Of a stretch of DNA of 64,000 nt, positions 10,011 to 18,167 are shown in pieces (the first letter of the stretch is position 1; every line of letters begins with the position of its first letter). The stretch is taken from NCBI RefSeq assembly GCF_000235605.1, contig NC_016584.1:3950001-4014000 (forward strand), in the 5' to 3' direction. A program made the translations under genes and the position numbers. Under the pieces are notes generated by a model that made no database searches, had not been told where the DNA came from, and was given only the letters and a program-made list of their open reading frames with translations. The DNA is from Desulfosporosinus orientis DSM 765. Its GTDB lineage: Bacteria; Bacillota; Desulfitobacteriia; Desulfitobacteriales; Desulfitobacteriaceae.

Positions 10011-10078
10011 AGGCTTTGATCTTATCTCCTCCTTTTCCCCCATCCCACACCGAATGTTTCCCCTTACGCCGACCCAGG

Positions 10079-10120
10079 CAAAAAAACGCCCTCCCAACGT
10101 CTAATAACGTGAGAAGGCGC
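10079..10120 (-). terminator. Rho-independent terminator
   Basis: On the minus strand a GCGCC...GGGCG stem with an inner ACGT/ACGT pairing is followed directly by seven T. It lies about 165 bp downstream of the XRE gene ending at 10285. Confidence 0.6.
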
Positions 10121-10174
10121 ATTTACCATAAATTGCTTCCCATATGACATAAATTACATACCGCAATATGTTCC

Positions 10175-10206
10175 CCTGGACGAGAAACATGTTTCCTCGT
10201 GCCAGG
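10175..10206. repeat. Imperfect palindrome
   Basis: CCTGG-ACGAG-AAACA faces TGTTT-CCTCGT-GCCAGG, a 15-bp stem with two bulges centred on the perfect 12-bp GAAACATGTTTC. No neighbouring gene explains it. The rest of 10011-10284 shows no gene. Confidence 0.4.
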
Positions 10207-10284
10207 TCTACCCCAAAACTACCTTGAAGAAACATCAACGTGCCTGGAGTTGCCAAATTGGCTCGTTAGAAAACACATGGTTCT

Positions 10285-10938
10285 TCATGGAAAAATTATA
10301 CTTTTATTTTTTTTAAACAAAACCAATAGAATTACGGAAACAATGCTATTGAAAAACACATATCCTATACCGGTGTATTTTAAAAGCATAAAAATTTCGA
10401 AAGAATTTAGTAAAATTCGAGTGACTAGTCCAGCACAAAAGATTGCTGGCATAATCGATAATATCCATATATTTATTATCCAAAATAAATGCTGTCTGTC
10501 ACGCTCATATTTTTCACTAAAATACATTACCTCATATATGCCAACTCCAACTATCTGAATTGCTATCCCTAAAGCTGCATCCCTAAATTGCCAATAAAAG
10601 AATAAGGTCCCATCATTTGCGAAAGCAACCGCTACAATAAAACCAATTGATATTATTATAGTTGAAAGAATCAACGGAATTTTTCGGCCTTTTTGTGTTT
10701 TCGAAGCATTATCACTGTCTAGTACTGTTGCAGATTCTTCACATTCATTCTTCAATATGTAATCTGTCGTTACTGAAAAATAATTACTTATCAAAACAAT
10801 TTTATCAATTTCGGGATTGGATGTTCCATTTTCCCATTTTGACAACGCTTGTCTTGACACTCCTAAAATTTCTGCCAATTCATCCTGCGTTTTATTATTT
10901 GATTTTCTTAAACTTTGTATTTTTTCTCCCAAAGTCAT
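10285..10938 (-). CDS. XRE-family regulator with C-terminal membrane domain
   Basis: The first 65 residues are a Cro/CI-type HTH (TQDELAEILGVSRQALSKWE). After a short linker come about four hydrophobic segments (ILSTIIISIGFIVAVAF, ALGIAIQIVGVGIYEVM, IWILSIMPAIFCAGLV, YVFFNSIVSVILLVLF). GGAGGTGG precedes the ATG. This fusion is common in Firmicutes; the membrane part is assumed to sense envelope conditions, but the targets are unknown. Confidence 0.8.
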   Translation of the reverse strand: MTLGEKIQSLRKSNNKTQDELAEILGVSRQALSKWENGTSNPEIDKIVLISNYFSVTTDYILKNECEESATVLDSDNASKTQKGRKIPLILSTIIISIGFIVAVAFANDGTLFFYWQFRDAALGIAIQIVGVGIYEVMYFSEKYERDRQHLFWIINIWILSIMPAIFCAGLVTRILLNSFEIFMLLKYTGIGYVFFNSIVSVILLVLFKKNKSIIFP

Positions 10939-11103
10939 TCATACCACCTCCTAATTTGTTGGTTTTATTTTAGTACTTGGTCTAGTTGCATTCCACCAAA
11001 CACACCTTGAATTTTCGCAACTGGAAGTTGCAACATACTAGATTGTAACATTTTAGAGATTATATAATTAATGTTCGCATAATATCATCTGCCTTTTTTT
11101 GCT

Positions 11104-11295
11104 TTACTGCAAAGTGACCGCCAACAACACAATGGTAATAAAACAAAAAACAACAGAAGCAATCCCACAATTCATATGAAAAGAGAACGAACTTGGATCA
11201 GTAGCATTATTTGCTTTCAACCAAAGGCCACAAATCATAGTTGATAGCAGTAGAAGGAAGGTAATGATAGAGCTAATCATTGTTACAACTTTCAT
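11104..11295 (-). CDS. Small two-helix membrane protein
   Basis: 63 residues with two hydrophobic segments (ISSIITFLLLLSTMICGLWL and IASVVFCFITIVLLAVTL) separated by a short polar loop. It starts 25 bp after the TetR gene, so the two are almost certainly co-transcribed. The function is unknown. Confidence 0.6.
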   Translation of the reverse strand: MKVVTMISSIITFLLLLSTMICGLWLKANNATDPSSFSFHMNCGIASVVFCFITIVLLAVTLQ

Positions 11296-11320
11296 TTGGT
11301 TTTTCTCCTTACTCGTAGTT

Positions 11321-11878
11321 TTATATTAAATTATCTACCAGCATATCTATAAAACGACTTCGCTGGTCTCTGTCATTCAGATTTATACCGCTATACATGT
11401 GAAAAGCAGAGCAATTTAAGGCAGTCACTTGTATTGGACTAAGGATTTGTAAAGCTATAATTCTGAGTTGCATTTCATTCTTACTGGTTCCAAAGATATC
11501 TCTTAACAGTGGAATCAGGCACAAGGGAGTCTGCATATTTCCCTCCATGATTTCACGGGTCAGAAGAAACCGAATCAGTTTTTCGTTATCACCAGCTACA
11601 ATATAAAGCTCTTTCATCAGCGCTTTCAGCTGGCTAACCGGGTCTAAATCATTATGAAGATTTCCTTTATGCAAGTCCGAAATCGTCTTTGACATAATAT
11701 CTCCGATGGCAATACTTAACAGATTATCTTTGCTCTTGAAATGATAGTTAATTAAGCCTGTACCTACACCTGCGCGTTCGGCTATCTGCCGCACAGTTAT
11801 TTTTTCAATATCTTCTCCTTCATCTAAAATGGCCTTTGCTGCGTCGATAATAGACTGCTGCGCATCTTGCTCAGTCAT
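11321..11878 (-). CDS. TetR/AcrR-family transcriptional regulator
   Basis: 185 residues. The N-terminal HTH is typical (IIDAAKAILDEGEDIEKITV, IAERAGVGTGLINYHFKSKD), followed by an all-helical ligand domain. It sits upstream of the small membrane protein and behind a GAACGTGTTC-type operator at 11898-11931, so it is likely autoregulated. The ligand is unknown. Confidence 0.85.
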   Translation of the reverse strand: MTEQDAQQSIIDAAKAILDEGEDIEKITVRQIAERAGVGTGLINYHFKSKDNLLSIAIGDIMSKTISDLHKGNLHNDLDPVSQLKALMKELYIVAGDNEKLIRFLLTREIMEGNMQTPLCLIPLLRDIFGTSKNEMQLRIIALQILSPIQVTALNCSAFHMYSGINLNDRDQRSRFIDMLVDNLI

Positions 11879-11897
11879 TATATATGGGCTCCTTTCC

Positions 11898-11931
11898 TGA
11901 ACGTGTTCAAATCGTGTTCAAATCGCGTTCA
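11898..11931. promoter_or_regulatory. Probable TetR operator (three GTTC half-sites)
   Basis: The stretch contains the perfect palindrome TGAACGTGTTCA followed by two further phased half-sites (ATCGTGTTCA, ATCGCGTTCA), 10 bp apart, starting 20 bp upstream of the tetR start. Position and symmetry fit autoregulation. Confidence 0.6.
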
Positions 11932-12071
11932 GTATAGCCTATATTATTTCTTTTGTCAATAACAAATCAAAATAGCATCTGTTTCTACAGTAATAGTTCA
12001 CTATGGCCATTATTGCCAGTTCGTTCTCAATCCTATTTCCGTACTGTAAAATAATATGAGGTGAACGTACA

Positions 12072-12176
12072 ATGGAGGAACCTATGAACATATTCGGTCA
12101 GATCATCAAAGACGCACGACAAGCCAGATTCCATAATATACCTCCAAAAAAATACATAAAAAAAACGCCCTTATAG
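12072..12176 (+). pseudogene. 5' stub of an XRE-type HTH gene
   Basis: 34 codons opening MEEPMNIFGQIIKDARQARF, the usual start of a Cro/CI-type repressor. It then runs into unrelated lysine-rich sequence and stops at the neighbouring terminator. GGTGAACGT and a TAAAATAAT box lie upstream. The HTH itself is missing. Confidence 0.4.
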
Positions 12177-12184
12177 GGGCGTCA
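12157..12184 (-). terminator. Terminator of the 24-aa membrane peptide gene
   Basis: On the minus strand ACGCCC-CTATAA-GGGCGT is followed by eight T. It begins at the stop codon of the small ORF at 12182-12256, which supports that ORF as a transcribed unit. Confidence 0.7.
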
Positions 12185-12256
12185 CTCATTATTTGCTAGT
12201 TCTATAAACCATACTATTGCAGCCGAAACGAATATGAGGAGAACCACCCATTTCAT
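12182..12256 (-). CDS. 24-residue single-pass membrane peptide
   Basis: GAGGGGG lies 7 nt upstream of an ATG. The product starts MKWVVLLIFVSAAIVWFI and ends with a short acidic tail (ELANNE), one clean transmembrane helix. A TATAAT -10 box lies about 25 bp upstream of the RBS and a strong terminator abuts the stop. Promoter, RBS, ORF and terminator fit into about 130 bp, so it looks like a monocistronic small-protein gene of unknown role. Confidence 0.55.
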   Translation of the reverse strand: MKWVVLLIFVSAAIVWFIELANNE

Positions 12257-12408
12257 AAGGACCCCCTCTTTCATAGACTGTATTATAATTTATTTTATGT
12301 TTTATATTGCACGTTTGTTATTTATAATTGACTCATCCATTATGACACCACCATCTACGAGATAATCCTTGCTTCTTCATCTAAGGACTTTGTGTAATAT
12401 CTCAATTA

Positions 12409-12777
12409 TTAATGATGATGCCCACTACATTTCTCTGTACCATCATAATTTTTAATTATTTTCAATGAACCTTTTTCCATTAATTCAAGAGCATTTTTAA
12501 CTGAACTATCGGCGCCAAAAAGTCTTGTTACATAAGCATCAGCTAGTATATTAAACGCCAAAGGTCTAATATCTCCTGTTATTAAAGCCTCGCAATTATA
12601 CGATAATACTGCACTTGCTAAATTTTCTGCAGAAGCTCTTTCCGATAAGTTATCATTTTTAATAACAGTAAAGCTTAAATCATTCATATTAACAATTAGT
12701 AAATATAAGCATCGTTCAAATTCATCAGACACCTTACTATCCAAGTTTTTACCATCTGCAGCTACTGCTATATACAT
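12409..12777 (-). CDS. NifX/NafY-type dinitrogenase iron-molybdenum cofactor domain protein
   Basis: 122 residues with the Nitro_FeMo-Co fold pattern: MYIAVAADG at the start, the DEFERCLYLLIV strand, and a central CEALITGDIRPLAF. It ends in CSGHHH, a likely metal-binding tail. These single-domain proteins occur in many anaerobes without nitrogenase and are thought to carry Fe-S or Mo-Fe-S clusters. No nif genes are in the window. Confidence 0.8.
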   Translation of the reverse strand: MYIAVAADGKNLDSKVSDEFERCLYLLIVNMNDLSFTVIKNDNLSERASAENLASAVLSYNCEALITGDIRPLAFNILADAYVTRLFGADSSVKNALELMEKGSLKIIKNYDGTEKCSGHHH

Positions 12778-12829
12778 TTTTATCCCTCTCTTTATCTAAG
12801 GATGATCTATACTTTTTTCCAAACAAATT

Positions 12830-12997
12830 TCACATAAGGATCTTTACATAACAAGTACGCTCTCGAGGACCGTCAAACTCGCAAAAATAAATGCCCTGCC
12901 AACGGCCTAATTGCTTATCTGATTCAGTTTCGTATGGCCAATTATTAATACCACCTAAATCATAGACCTTAGTATAGCCCATACTTGTTTTTTTCAT
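12830..12997 (-). pseudogene. Chimeric ORF: rhodanese tail fused to YjbQ (UPF0047) tail
   Basis: A 55-codon frame starts with ATG overlapping the stop of the upstream nudC gene (ATGA). Residues 6-22 (MGYTKVYDLGGINNWPY) are the end of a rhodanese domain. From about residue 29 the sequence is LGRWQGIYFCEFDGPRER, then VKIL, the end of a YjbQ/UPF0047 protein. Neither active domain is complete. It most likely arose by deletion between two genes, yet it is open and translationally coupled. Confidence 0.7.
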
Positions 12998-13653
12998 ATA
13001 GAACTTGTCTCTTCACTTTTCACCTGTTCAATAAACCAATCGATTAAACTCCGGGCTATGCTTCCGGTTCTAGGTATCAGCGGAAGCTGATCCACGTCAA
13101 ACCATCCGGCATTCAAGATTTCCTTTTCATCAATATTTATGTGCCCACCAGCATATTCAGCTGTAAAGCCAACCATCAGAGAATCCGGGAAGGGCCAAGG
13201 CTGGCTGCCAAAATATCTAATATTTTTAACTTCCAGGCCAACTTCTTCTCTGACTTCTCTTTGCACACACTCTTCAAATGTTTCCCCTGGTTCTACAAAA
13301 CCAGCCAAAACGCTATAGAAGTCGGCTTGAAAGCGACTCCCCTTGGCTAATAATATTTCGCGGTCTCTTGTAATCGCCACTATAATTGCCGGAGAAATCC
13401 TTGGATAGTTTACAAACCCACATGATGGACAAAGCTTAGCCCTTTCATCTATTTTGTTTTCTGTCCGAGCTCCGCAATGGCTGCAGTACTGATGGGTACG
13501 ATCCCAATGAAAAATTTGATAGGCTTTACCTGCTAAGAAAAACAAAGCATCCGGGATCTTGCCAAGTAAACGACGCAAGTCGCAAAATAACATATTTTCC
13601 GGAGCAACAATCTCCGAAGTAAGTTCTGCGGCATAATAAGAACGTCCCTCCAC
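12994..13653 (-). CDS. nudC: NADH pyrophosphatase NudC (Nudix, zinc ribbon), possibly N-truncated
   Basis: Contains the NudC zinc ribbon (CSHCGARTENK, then CPSCGFVNYPRISPA) and the Nudix box GFVEPGETFEECVQREVREE, followed by the NudC SQPWPFPDSLMVGF signature. NudC hydrolyses NAD(H) and NAD-capped RNA 5' ends. The only standard in-frame start is GTG 13653. Homologous sequence (VRSQFLGQ) continues upstream of it to a TAG at about 13728 with no ATG, GTG or TTG, and the usual N-terminal domain is short. The gene may have lost its true 5' end. Confidence 0.8.
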   Translation of the reverse strand: MEGRSYYAAELTSEIVAPENMLFCDLRRLLGKIPDALFFLAGKAYQIFHWDRTHQYCSHCGARTENKIDERAKLCPSCGFVNYPRISPAIIVAITRDREILLAKGSRFQADFYSVLAGFVEPGETFEECVQREVREEVGLEVKNIRYFGSQPWPFPDSLMVGFTAEYAGGHINIDEKEILNAGWFDVDQLPLIPRTGSIARSLIDWFIEQVKSEETSSI

Positions 13654-13724
13654 TTGGCCCAGGAATTGACTACGAACCAGCTTCTGCTTGTTCTTCCTCC
13701 CAATCAGAATATTGTTCCAAGACT

Positions 13725-13890
13725 AAAATAAGCTTCCGTGGGGTAAGAACGACGGCAATTCGTCAAAAGTCCTGAAGAGACTTTCATAGGAAGCAATTTT
13801 GACTAACACTTCGAGCCATTGCCACCACTACCCATTAGGGGTATGGATCTGGCCTCTTTGATCCTCCAACTGCAAATCTTCTATAAGTTT
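13725..13890 (-). pseudogene. Unidentified gene remnant
   Basis: A minus-strand frame reads EDLQLEDQRGQIHTPNG, stop, then WWQWLEVLVKIASYESLF and RTFDELPSFLPHGSLF, stop. It is protein-like but broken, and the family is not recognised. Confidence 0.3.
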
Positions 13891-13954
13891 TATTCAAGTA
13901 ATAAGCTGCCTCCAAGGCCTATAGACCTCGTCAGCAGCTATCATTTTATATCTT

Positions 13955-13989
13955 ATTGACCAACCAGCTTCCTAAGCTGGTTGGTCAAT
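13955..13989. repeat. Perfect 16-bp hairpin
   Basis: ATTGACCAACCAGCTT, three bases, then its exact complement. There is no T-run on either side, so it is not a canonical terminator. No gene is visible in 13890-14205. Confidence 0.6.
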
Positions 13990-14205
13990 GCCCTTCCCCA
14001 CTACGAACTCTAACCGGTGCCTGAAGTTTGGCTTTCAGCAATGCTCTGCCCCCTTTCCGCCCCTGCCTTTGGGCTTAGCGTTTCATCTATTATCATCTCT
14101 AATGTGAACTTCTTCCTTTATTATACAGTACCTGGGTCGAGTATTGAACGTAAAAAAAACATCTGACTTCATTCAGCCGATCCCCAAGGTACAAGGGAAA
14201 TGATT

Positions 14206-14406
14206 TTAAATTGTCTTGATAATTTCTTGAACTCTGCCAATTTTCCCATCCTCAAGTCTTACTTTAATTCCCCTCGGATGTTTCTGGGAGTTAGTCAGGA
14301 TATCTTTGACAATACCACGCGTTCTTTTTCCTGTTCTTTGGTCTTCTTTTAAAACAATATCTACTGTGATTCCAGCATGAATATTACTTCTTATTTGGCC
14401 ATCCAA
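14206..14406 (-). CDS. ywbE: YwbE family protein (DUF2196)
   Basis: 66 residues almost entirely covered by the family signature: GQIRSNIHAGITVDIVLKED, then QRTGKRTRGIVKDILTN, HPRGIKVRLEDG and GRVQEI. It is a small beta-rich cytoplasmic protein conserved in Firmicutes and of unknown function. Confidence 0.85.
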   Translation of the reverse strand: MDGQIRSNIHAGITVDIVLKEDQRTGKRTRGIVKDILTNSQKHPRGIKVRLEDGKIGRVQEIIKTI

Positions 14407-14590
14407 TCTTATTAGTCCTCCTTGTTAATTTCAGTTATTTCAGCATGTTTAGCACTAAACCTATTGCTTGCACCTCGTATAACTAAGTCATATCTTTTAC
14501 CCAAAATGGAAATGTTAGAAAATAGGATGAATGGATAACTAAATGTGGGAATGACTATATTTTCTGCCCATTAAAAAAGGGGGAAATTGA

Positions 14591-15157
14591 GTGATAAAGG
14601 AACCCGACTTGCAGCGATATTTAACTAAACTGTCTTTAGATTATGGTGCCTTGGTTGTCGGCTATACAAAAATACGGCAAGTTGAGCCGGTAATGGTGAT
14701 CGGCTTACCTTTCTCAAATAAATGGATTTTGAATCATCCGTTTTATATAACGAAAAGGTTTGGAGAAGAAGTATGGAATAGTTGGAAATTATTAAAAAGT
14801 ATAGCCCAAGTTTTGCTTAAAGAAGGGTATTTAGTTGATATGAAAACTCCTCTTTCTATTTTTGGAGATTTTCGCCCCTTAGCAGTTTCTGCTGGTATAG
14901 GAAATTGGGGAAAAAACGGACTGGTTGTCAACCCAAAATATGGTTCAAATCTTCTGTTCGCTTCGATTTTTACTAATGCTCCTTTTGAATCAACTGCTTC
15001 CAATTCTGAACTATCATGTGGTGATTGCAAACTATGTATAACTGCTTGCCCAGCGAAAGCATTTGAGAGCAATCGATTCCATAAGACACGTTGCTTTCCT
15101 AAAGCAATTCGTGGATGCTCAGAATGTGTACAAGTCTGTCAAAGTCACATTAAGTGA
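14591..15157 (+). CDS. 4Fe-4S protein related to epoxyqueuosine reductase
   Basis: 188 residues. The C-terminus carries CGDCKLCITACP and a second set (C...GCSECVQVC), arranged as in the QueG-like double-cubane ferredoxin domain, preceded by the AGIGNWGKNGLVVNPKYG motif typical of QueG relatives. It lacks the large cobalamin-binding half of true QueG (over 300 residues). It is probably a reductase-like electron carrier of unknown substrate. Confidence 0.75.
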   Translation: MIKEPDLQRYLTKLSLDYGALVVGYTKIRQVEPVMVIGLPFSNKWILNHPFYITKRFGEEVWNSWKLLKSIAQVLLKEGYLVDMKTPLSIFGDFRPLAVSAGIGNWGKNGLVVNPKYGSNLLFASIFTNAPFESTASNSELSCGDCKLCITACPAKAFESNRFHKTRCFPKAIRGCSECVQVCQSHIK

Positions 15158-15310
15158 CCTAAGGTTATGTACCCTGAAGATCCTAAGAATGAGACTTATC
15201 TGGAGCTTGTGACCGATACAGCCGAGTTCTCAGCTTTACTTAAACATTGCACGATAAGTAGGAATAGATTTATCAATACTTAGGAAACTATCATTGGGGG
15301 ATATTACACT

Positions 15311-15778
15311 ATGATAAAAATACAAAACAAGCTAACTTTAGGCTTAGTTTCAGGTCTTCTTGGTGAGTTGGTTATTATGTCGATTAATCGTCTGTTTGTA
15401 AAATTAGGACTTGTTCAGAGTTCATTAAGATTGATGTCACTTCAAGTTGTAAAGTGCAGAAGGTGGATACCCTTGACCTCGAAAAAGGATATCTGGTTAT
15501 CCATTGGGATTAGTACGTTCTTTTGCATAAATGGAGGCCTGATGATCACTTATCTATTGTCATTTAATAAACGTTTATGTTTACTGAAAGGCTTCGTTTT
15601 AGGAACAGTCGGAGGCATAATTCCATATGTTTTTAAGCAAGCAAAGCTGATTAAAGATTTCAAAAAACCAATCAGTAAAATCATGTGTCTCGTGAGTCAC
15701 GGATTTTTCGGATTAACTGTGGCGCTAGTCGTGAAAACCTTTGGAAACAAGGATAATAATTGCCAAACGAAAAGATAG
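15311..15778 (+). CDS. Hypothetical membrane protein
   Basis: 155 residues with about four hydrophobic segments (LGLVSGLLGELVIMSI, WLSIGISTFFCINGGLMITYLL, LLKGFVLGTVGGIIPYVF, GFFGLTVALVV). GGGGG lies upstream of the ATG. The family is not recognised. It is 2 bp from the convergent nitroreductase gene. Confidence 0.55.
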   Translation: MIKIQNKLTLGLVSGLLGELVIMSINRLFVKLGLVQSSLRLMSLQVVKCRRWIPLTSKKDIWLSIGISTFFCINGGLMITYLLSFNKRLCLLKGFVLGTVGGIIPYVFKQAKLIKDFKKPISKIMCLVSHGFFGLTVALVVKTFGNKDNNCQTKR

Positions 15779-15780
15779 TC

Positions 15781-16542
15781 CTAACCATTATTCTTACTAA
15801 TTTTGACTTTTACCATGAAATCATACCCAGTTGGTGCTGTATCTTTATCAAAATCGAAATTAACCGCTTTACCTTGATGGTCAAGTGAGAGCCATAAGTG
15901 AAAAAGTGCAATACCAATATCAATCTGATTCATCTTCCCATATACCTGTGCTTTGAGAAGATTCAACTTCTTCCTGCTCACTGTAATAACATCTAAATCT
16001 CCGCTAAAAAACCATGACTGTGTATTGGATGCTGATGGTGCAAGCCGGACAGGTTCCAGCAATTCGTCACCACCAACTACACTAGATATTTCAGACAAAT
16101 TCTTACGTTTAAATTCGGAGGTATTGTTTCTATGAATTGGTTCCGTGGTATTCCCAAATGCGAGCATGATTACAAACTCCAATCCATTCATAAGCATAGG
16201 TATACCTTTTGCGGGCTTTGCCATCCCCAGCCAGCAACTAGCTAGATTACTATGAGAGAGGTACAGGTCAATCTGCTGGAGCAAAAACCCTGAATTCATC
16301 AAATAGTTGTCTTTTTTCTCGGAATAAAGACAAATGTAGTGTGGTGCTTTGATAGGCAAGAGATTCTTTACATCAGCTGAACCAAGGAAAGCAAACTCAT
16401 ATCTTATACTTTCGTCAAGTGGCTTGGCACAGTTTGCATATTCTTTCAACTTTAAAAGTATGTCGCCGGGAAGTGGAGCCATATCATATTTACGAATAGA
16501 CTTTCTGCGAAATATTGCATTATAGAGCTGCAAGCTGGTCAT
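15781..16542 (-). CDS. Nitroreductase-family protein
   Basis: I choose the ATG at 16542 (MTSLQLYNAIFRRKSIRKY), 11 nt after TTGGAGG, rather than the upstream ATG at 16578. The RRKSIRKYD start, a central SCWLGMAKP and LAPSASNTQSWFF are typical of the FMN-dependent nitroreductase fold in its long form with two pseudo-repeats. It is probably an NAD(P)H-dependent reductase; the substrate is unknown. Confidence 0.8.
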   Translation of the reverse strand: MTSLQLYNAIFRRKSIRKYDMAPLPGDILLKLKEYANCAKPLDESIRYEFAFLGSADVKNLLPIKAPHYICLYSEKKDNYLMNSGFLLQQIDLYLSHSNLASCWLGMAKPAKGIPMLMNGLEFVIMLAFGNTTEPIHRNNTSEFKRKNLSEISSVVGGDELLEPVRLAPSASNTQSWFFSGDLDVITVSRKKLNLLKAQVYGKMNQIDIGIALFHLWLSLDHQGKAVNFDFDKDTAPTGYDFMVKVKISKNNG

Positions 16543-16622
16543 ATACCTTACCTCCAAATGACTCTTCTCAATTGTCATATAGATTAGTTATTTCCGTTTG
16601 TAATCAAGCATATCCCTTGACT

Positions 16623-16718
16623 TCAACAGCACCTCTTAGCCCCTACCAAGGTTACAGCCAATCCTATCATCAATGCAGTAACCAAAAAGTGTATTTTAGC
16701 ACTTCGATACCTCCCCAT
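16623..16718 (-). other. Possible 31-codon membrane peptide
   Basis: ATG with a nearby GGGGAGG; the product has one hydrophobic helix (VTALMIGLAVTLVGA) and a Cys-Cys end. Translation is uncertain because the RBS-like sequence overlaps the start. The rest of 16543-16842 shows nothing. Confidence 0.25.
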
Positions 16719-16842
16719 TATATTAATTATTAAGGCAGGAGAAAAGGCTAAAATTAATTTAGTAATCTACTCGCACGTATCATAAATTCTAAAAAATTAT
16801 CGGCAACCTTGTGCTTGGCTGACAGTTTTACACATCTTCCAC

Positions 16843-17123
16843 TTACCGGCGATCAACCTTTTCCAGCAGGTTTTTGATTATACCAATTTTATCGTTCATC
16901 TTGGCCCCACCAAAAATTGCTATAAAGGGCTTCTAGTCTTTCTAAAGCATTGCCCTTGAGCATGCGCATAGTGTACAGTTCCAAAGTCATTGACAAACAA
17001 ATCTGCCAGGGATGATAACTTACGAGCAGATTCGGGAACGTTTTTCTCTTCTTCAGTATGGAGGCGGACATTTTTCTCCACTTTCTTAAGCGATTCGCAT
17101 AACCAATCTAACAAAAAAGGCAC
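16843..17123 (-). pseudogene. pgk: Phosphoglycerate kinase fragment
   Basis: The frame contains [20 protein letters not shown] then [21 protein letters not shown], then a deletion and a frame change, then [20 protein letters not shown] and LEKVDRR, stop. These are the middle of a PGK N-domain (lacking the Ala in VNDAFG) and the GGAKV segment. Both ends are missing. It lies next to ssrA. Confidence 0.85.
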
Positions 17124-17161
17124 CGCCTCAAACGATGCTCTATATACCCAAGAAAGCCGAA

Positions 17162-17182
17162 AAGCCCAGCATTGCTGGGCTT
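17162..17182 (-). terminator. ssrA terminator
   Basis: Hairpin AAGCCCAGCA / TGCTGGGCTT with T-rich sequence following on the minus strand, 40 bp past the tmRNA 3' end. Near-identical copies occur at about 19512 and 29282. Confidence 0.8.
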
Positions 17183-17221
17183 CGTATGTTCATCAATTGT
17201 ATCAAAGATTGAGTACTTATT

Positions 17222-17573
17222 TGGTGGAAGCGAGGGGAATTGCACCCCTGTATCGAAGAACTGCCACAAAAGCGTCTACGCGTGTATCCTTTAATTTAAA
17301 GTTCGCCGGTCATGACTCCTAAAGGCAAGGATTCATTTCAGGCTAGCTCGATCATCTTAGCTAATGTTTCCGAGCATTGACATTAGAGCGTCCTACTAAT
17401 TTGGCACCCTGACCCTTCAGCGTAGGTTCTGAAGGCAGAATGCTAGCGGCACTTAGGCTGCTAGAGCGTAATTATTTTCGTTAACTATTTTTGTCCACCG
17501 TTTAACGAGACCAGGTGGAATCTCGACGCGCAACTTTTGTTACCGTTTCCCCGAGCGAATCTAAAACGCCCCC
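17222..17573 (-). ncRNA. ssrA: tmRNA (SsrA)
   Basis: The 5' end GGGGGCG at 17573 pairs with CGCTTCC before an encoded CCA (17224-17222), and the T-arm region GGTGCAATTCCCC is present, giving a tRNA-like end and a total of 352 nt. The tag frame at 17485-17453 encodes VNENNYALAA and then TAA, so the ALAA degradation end recognised by ClpXP is intact. tmRNA rescues stalled ribosomes with SmpB. The resume codon appears to be GUU, as the AAC is preceded by GTT; Ala or Gly is usual, so this position should be checked. Confidence 0.95.
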
Positions 17574-17685
17574 GTTAAATATTACTTTGATAGTATAACA
17601 TAGTTAAGTTTAAAACCAAGTAAATCTATATGGTTTTGCTACATTATTATGGCAAATCATTATTTTTCCAAATTAAATAATACTT

Positions 17686-17880
17686 CTATATTATATAGTT
17701 CCATAAAATTGGTGCTACAACGGTAGGCTGTATGTCAATTCTTTGCCACACATTTCCCACTACATAAGGTTCTATCTTCAACCAATTATCGAGCTCTGCT
17801 CTTGAAGGATAGTCTACAATCATCCCTGAGCCTTGCTTTTTCTTTGTAGGAGTGAGCTCTTTTAAATCTGATAATGTCAA
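17686..17880 (-). pseudogene. YciI-like protein, N-terminally truncated
   Basis: 64 residues containing GMIVDYPSRAELDNWLKI and EPYVVGNVWQRIDIQP, the second half of a YCII-related domain. The first half, with the conserved His-Asp pair, is absent and sequence upstream is AT-rich noncoding. Confidence 0.7.
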
Positions 17881-17930
17881 ACTTAATTAGCTAAAATATA
17901 GACTATTATCTTTGATGTTTCATTAACTGA

Positions 17931-18167
17931 TTAATGACTAATTAATGATTTGATATAATTTCTCAAGAAGGATTTATTATTAAACAAATGTATAGCTAAA
18001 ACAATTATATACAGAAGGGCAGCAATATGATGAAGATGGATTGCCCAAGAATCTAGTCTGTTACCCTCTATTTCTATTCCCGAAAATACCAAGCAAATAG
18101 TTGTCATTAACAACAAGAGAGAGGTATATAAACGTAAATGTTTATTCACGCAATTTTTTCCCCCCAT
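17931..18167 (-). CDS. DUF4405-like small membrane protein
   Basis: 78 residues with two transmembrane helices (LLLLMTTICLVFSGIEI and HHIAALLYIIVLAIHLF). Histidines in HLHHIAALLYIIVLAIHL are spaced as in cytochrome-b-like DUF4405 proteins, so haem or quinone contact is possible. It overlaps the upstream ferredoxin gene by 26 bp, implying coupled translation and a shared electron-transfer role. Confidence 0.65.
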   Translation of the reverse strand: MGGKNCVNKHLRLYTSLLLLMTTICLVFSGIEIEGNRLDSWAIHLHHIAALLYIIVLAIHLFNNKSFLRNYIKSLISH

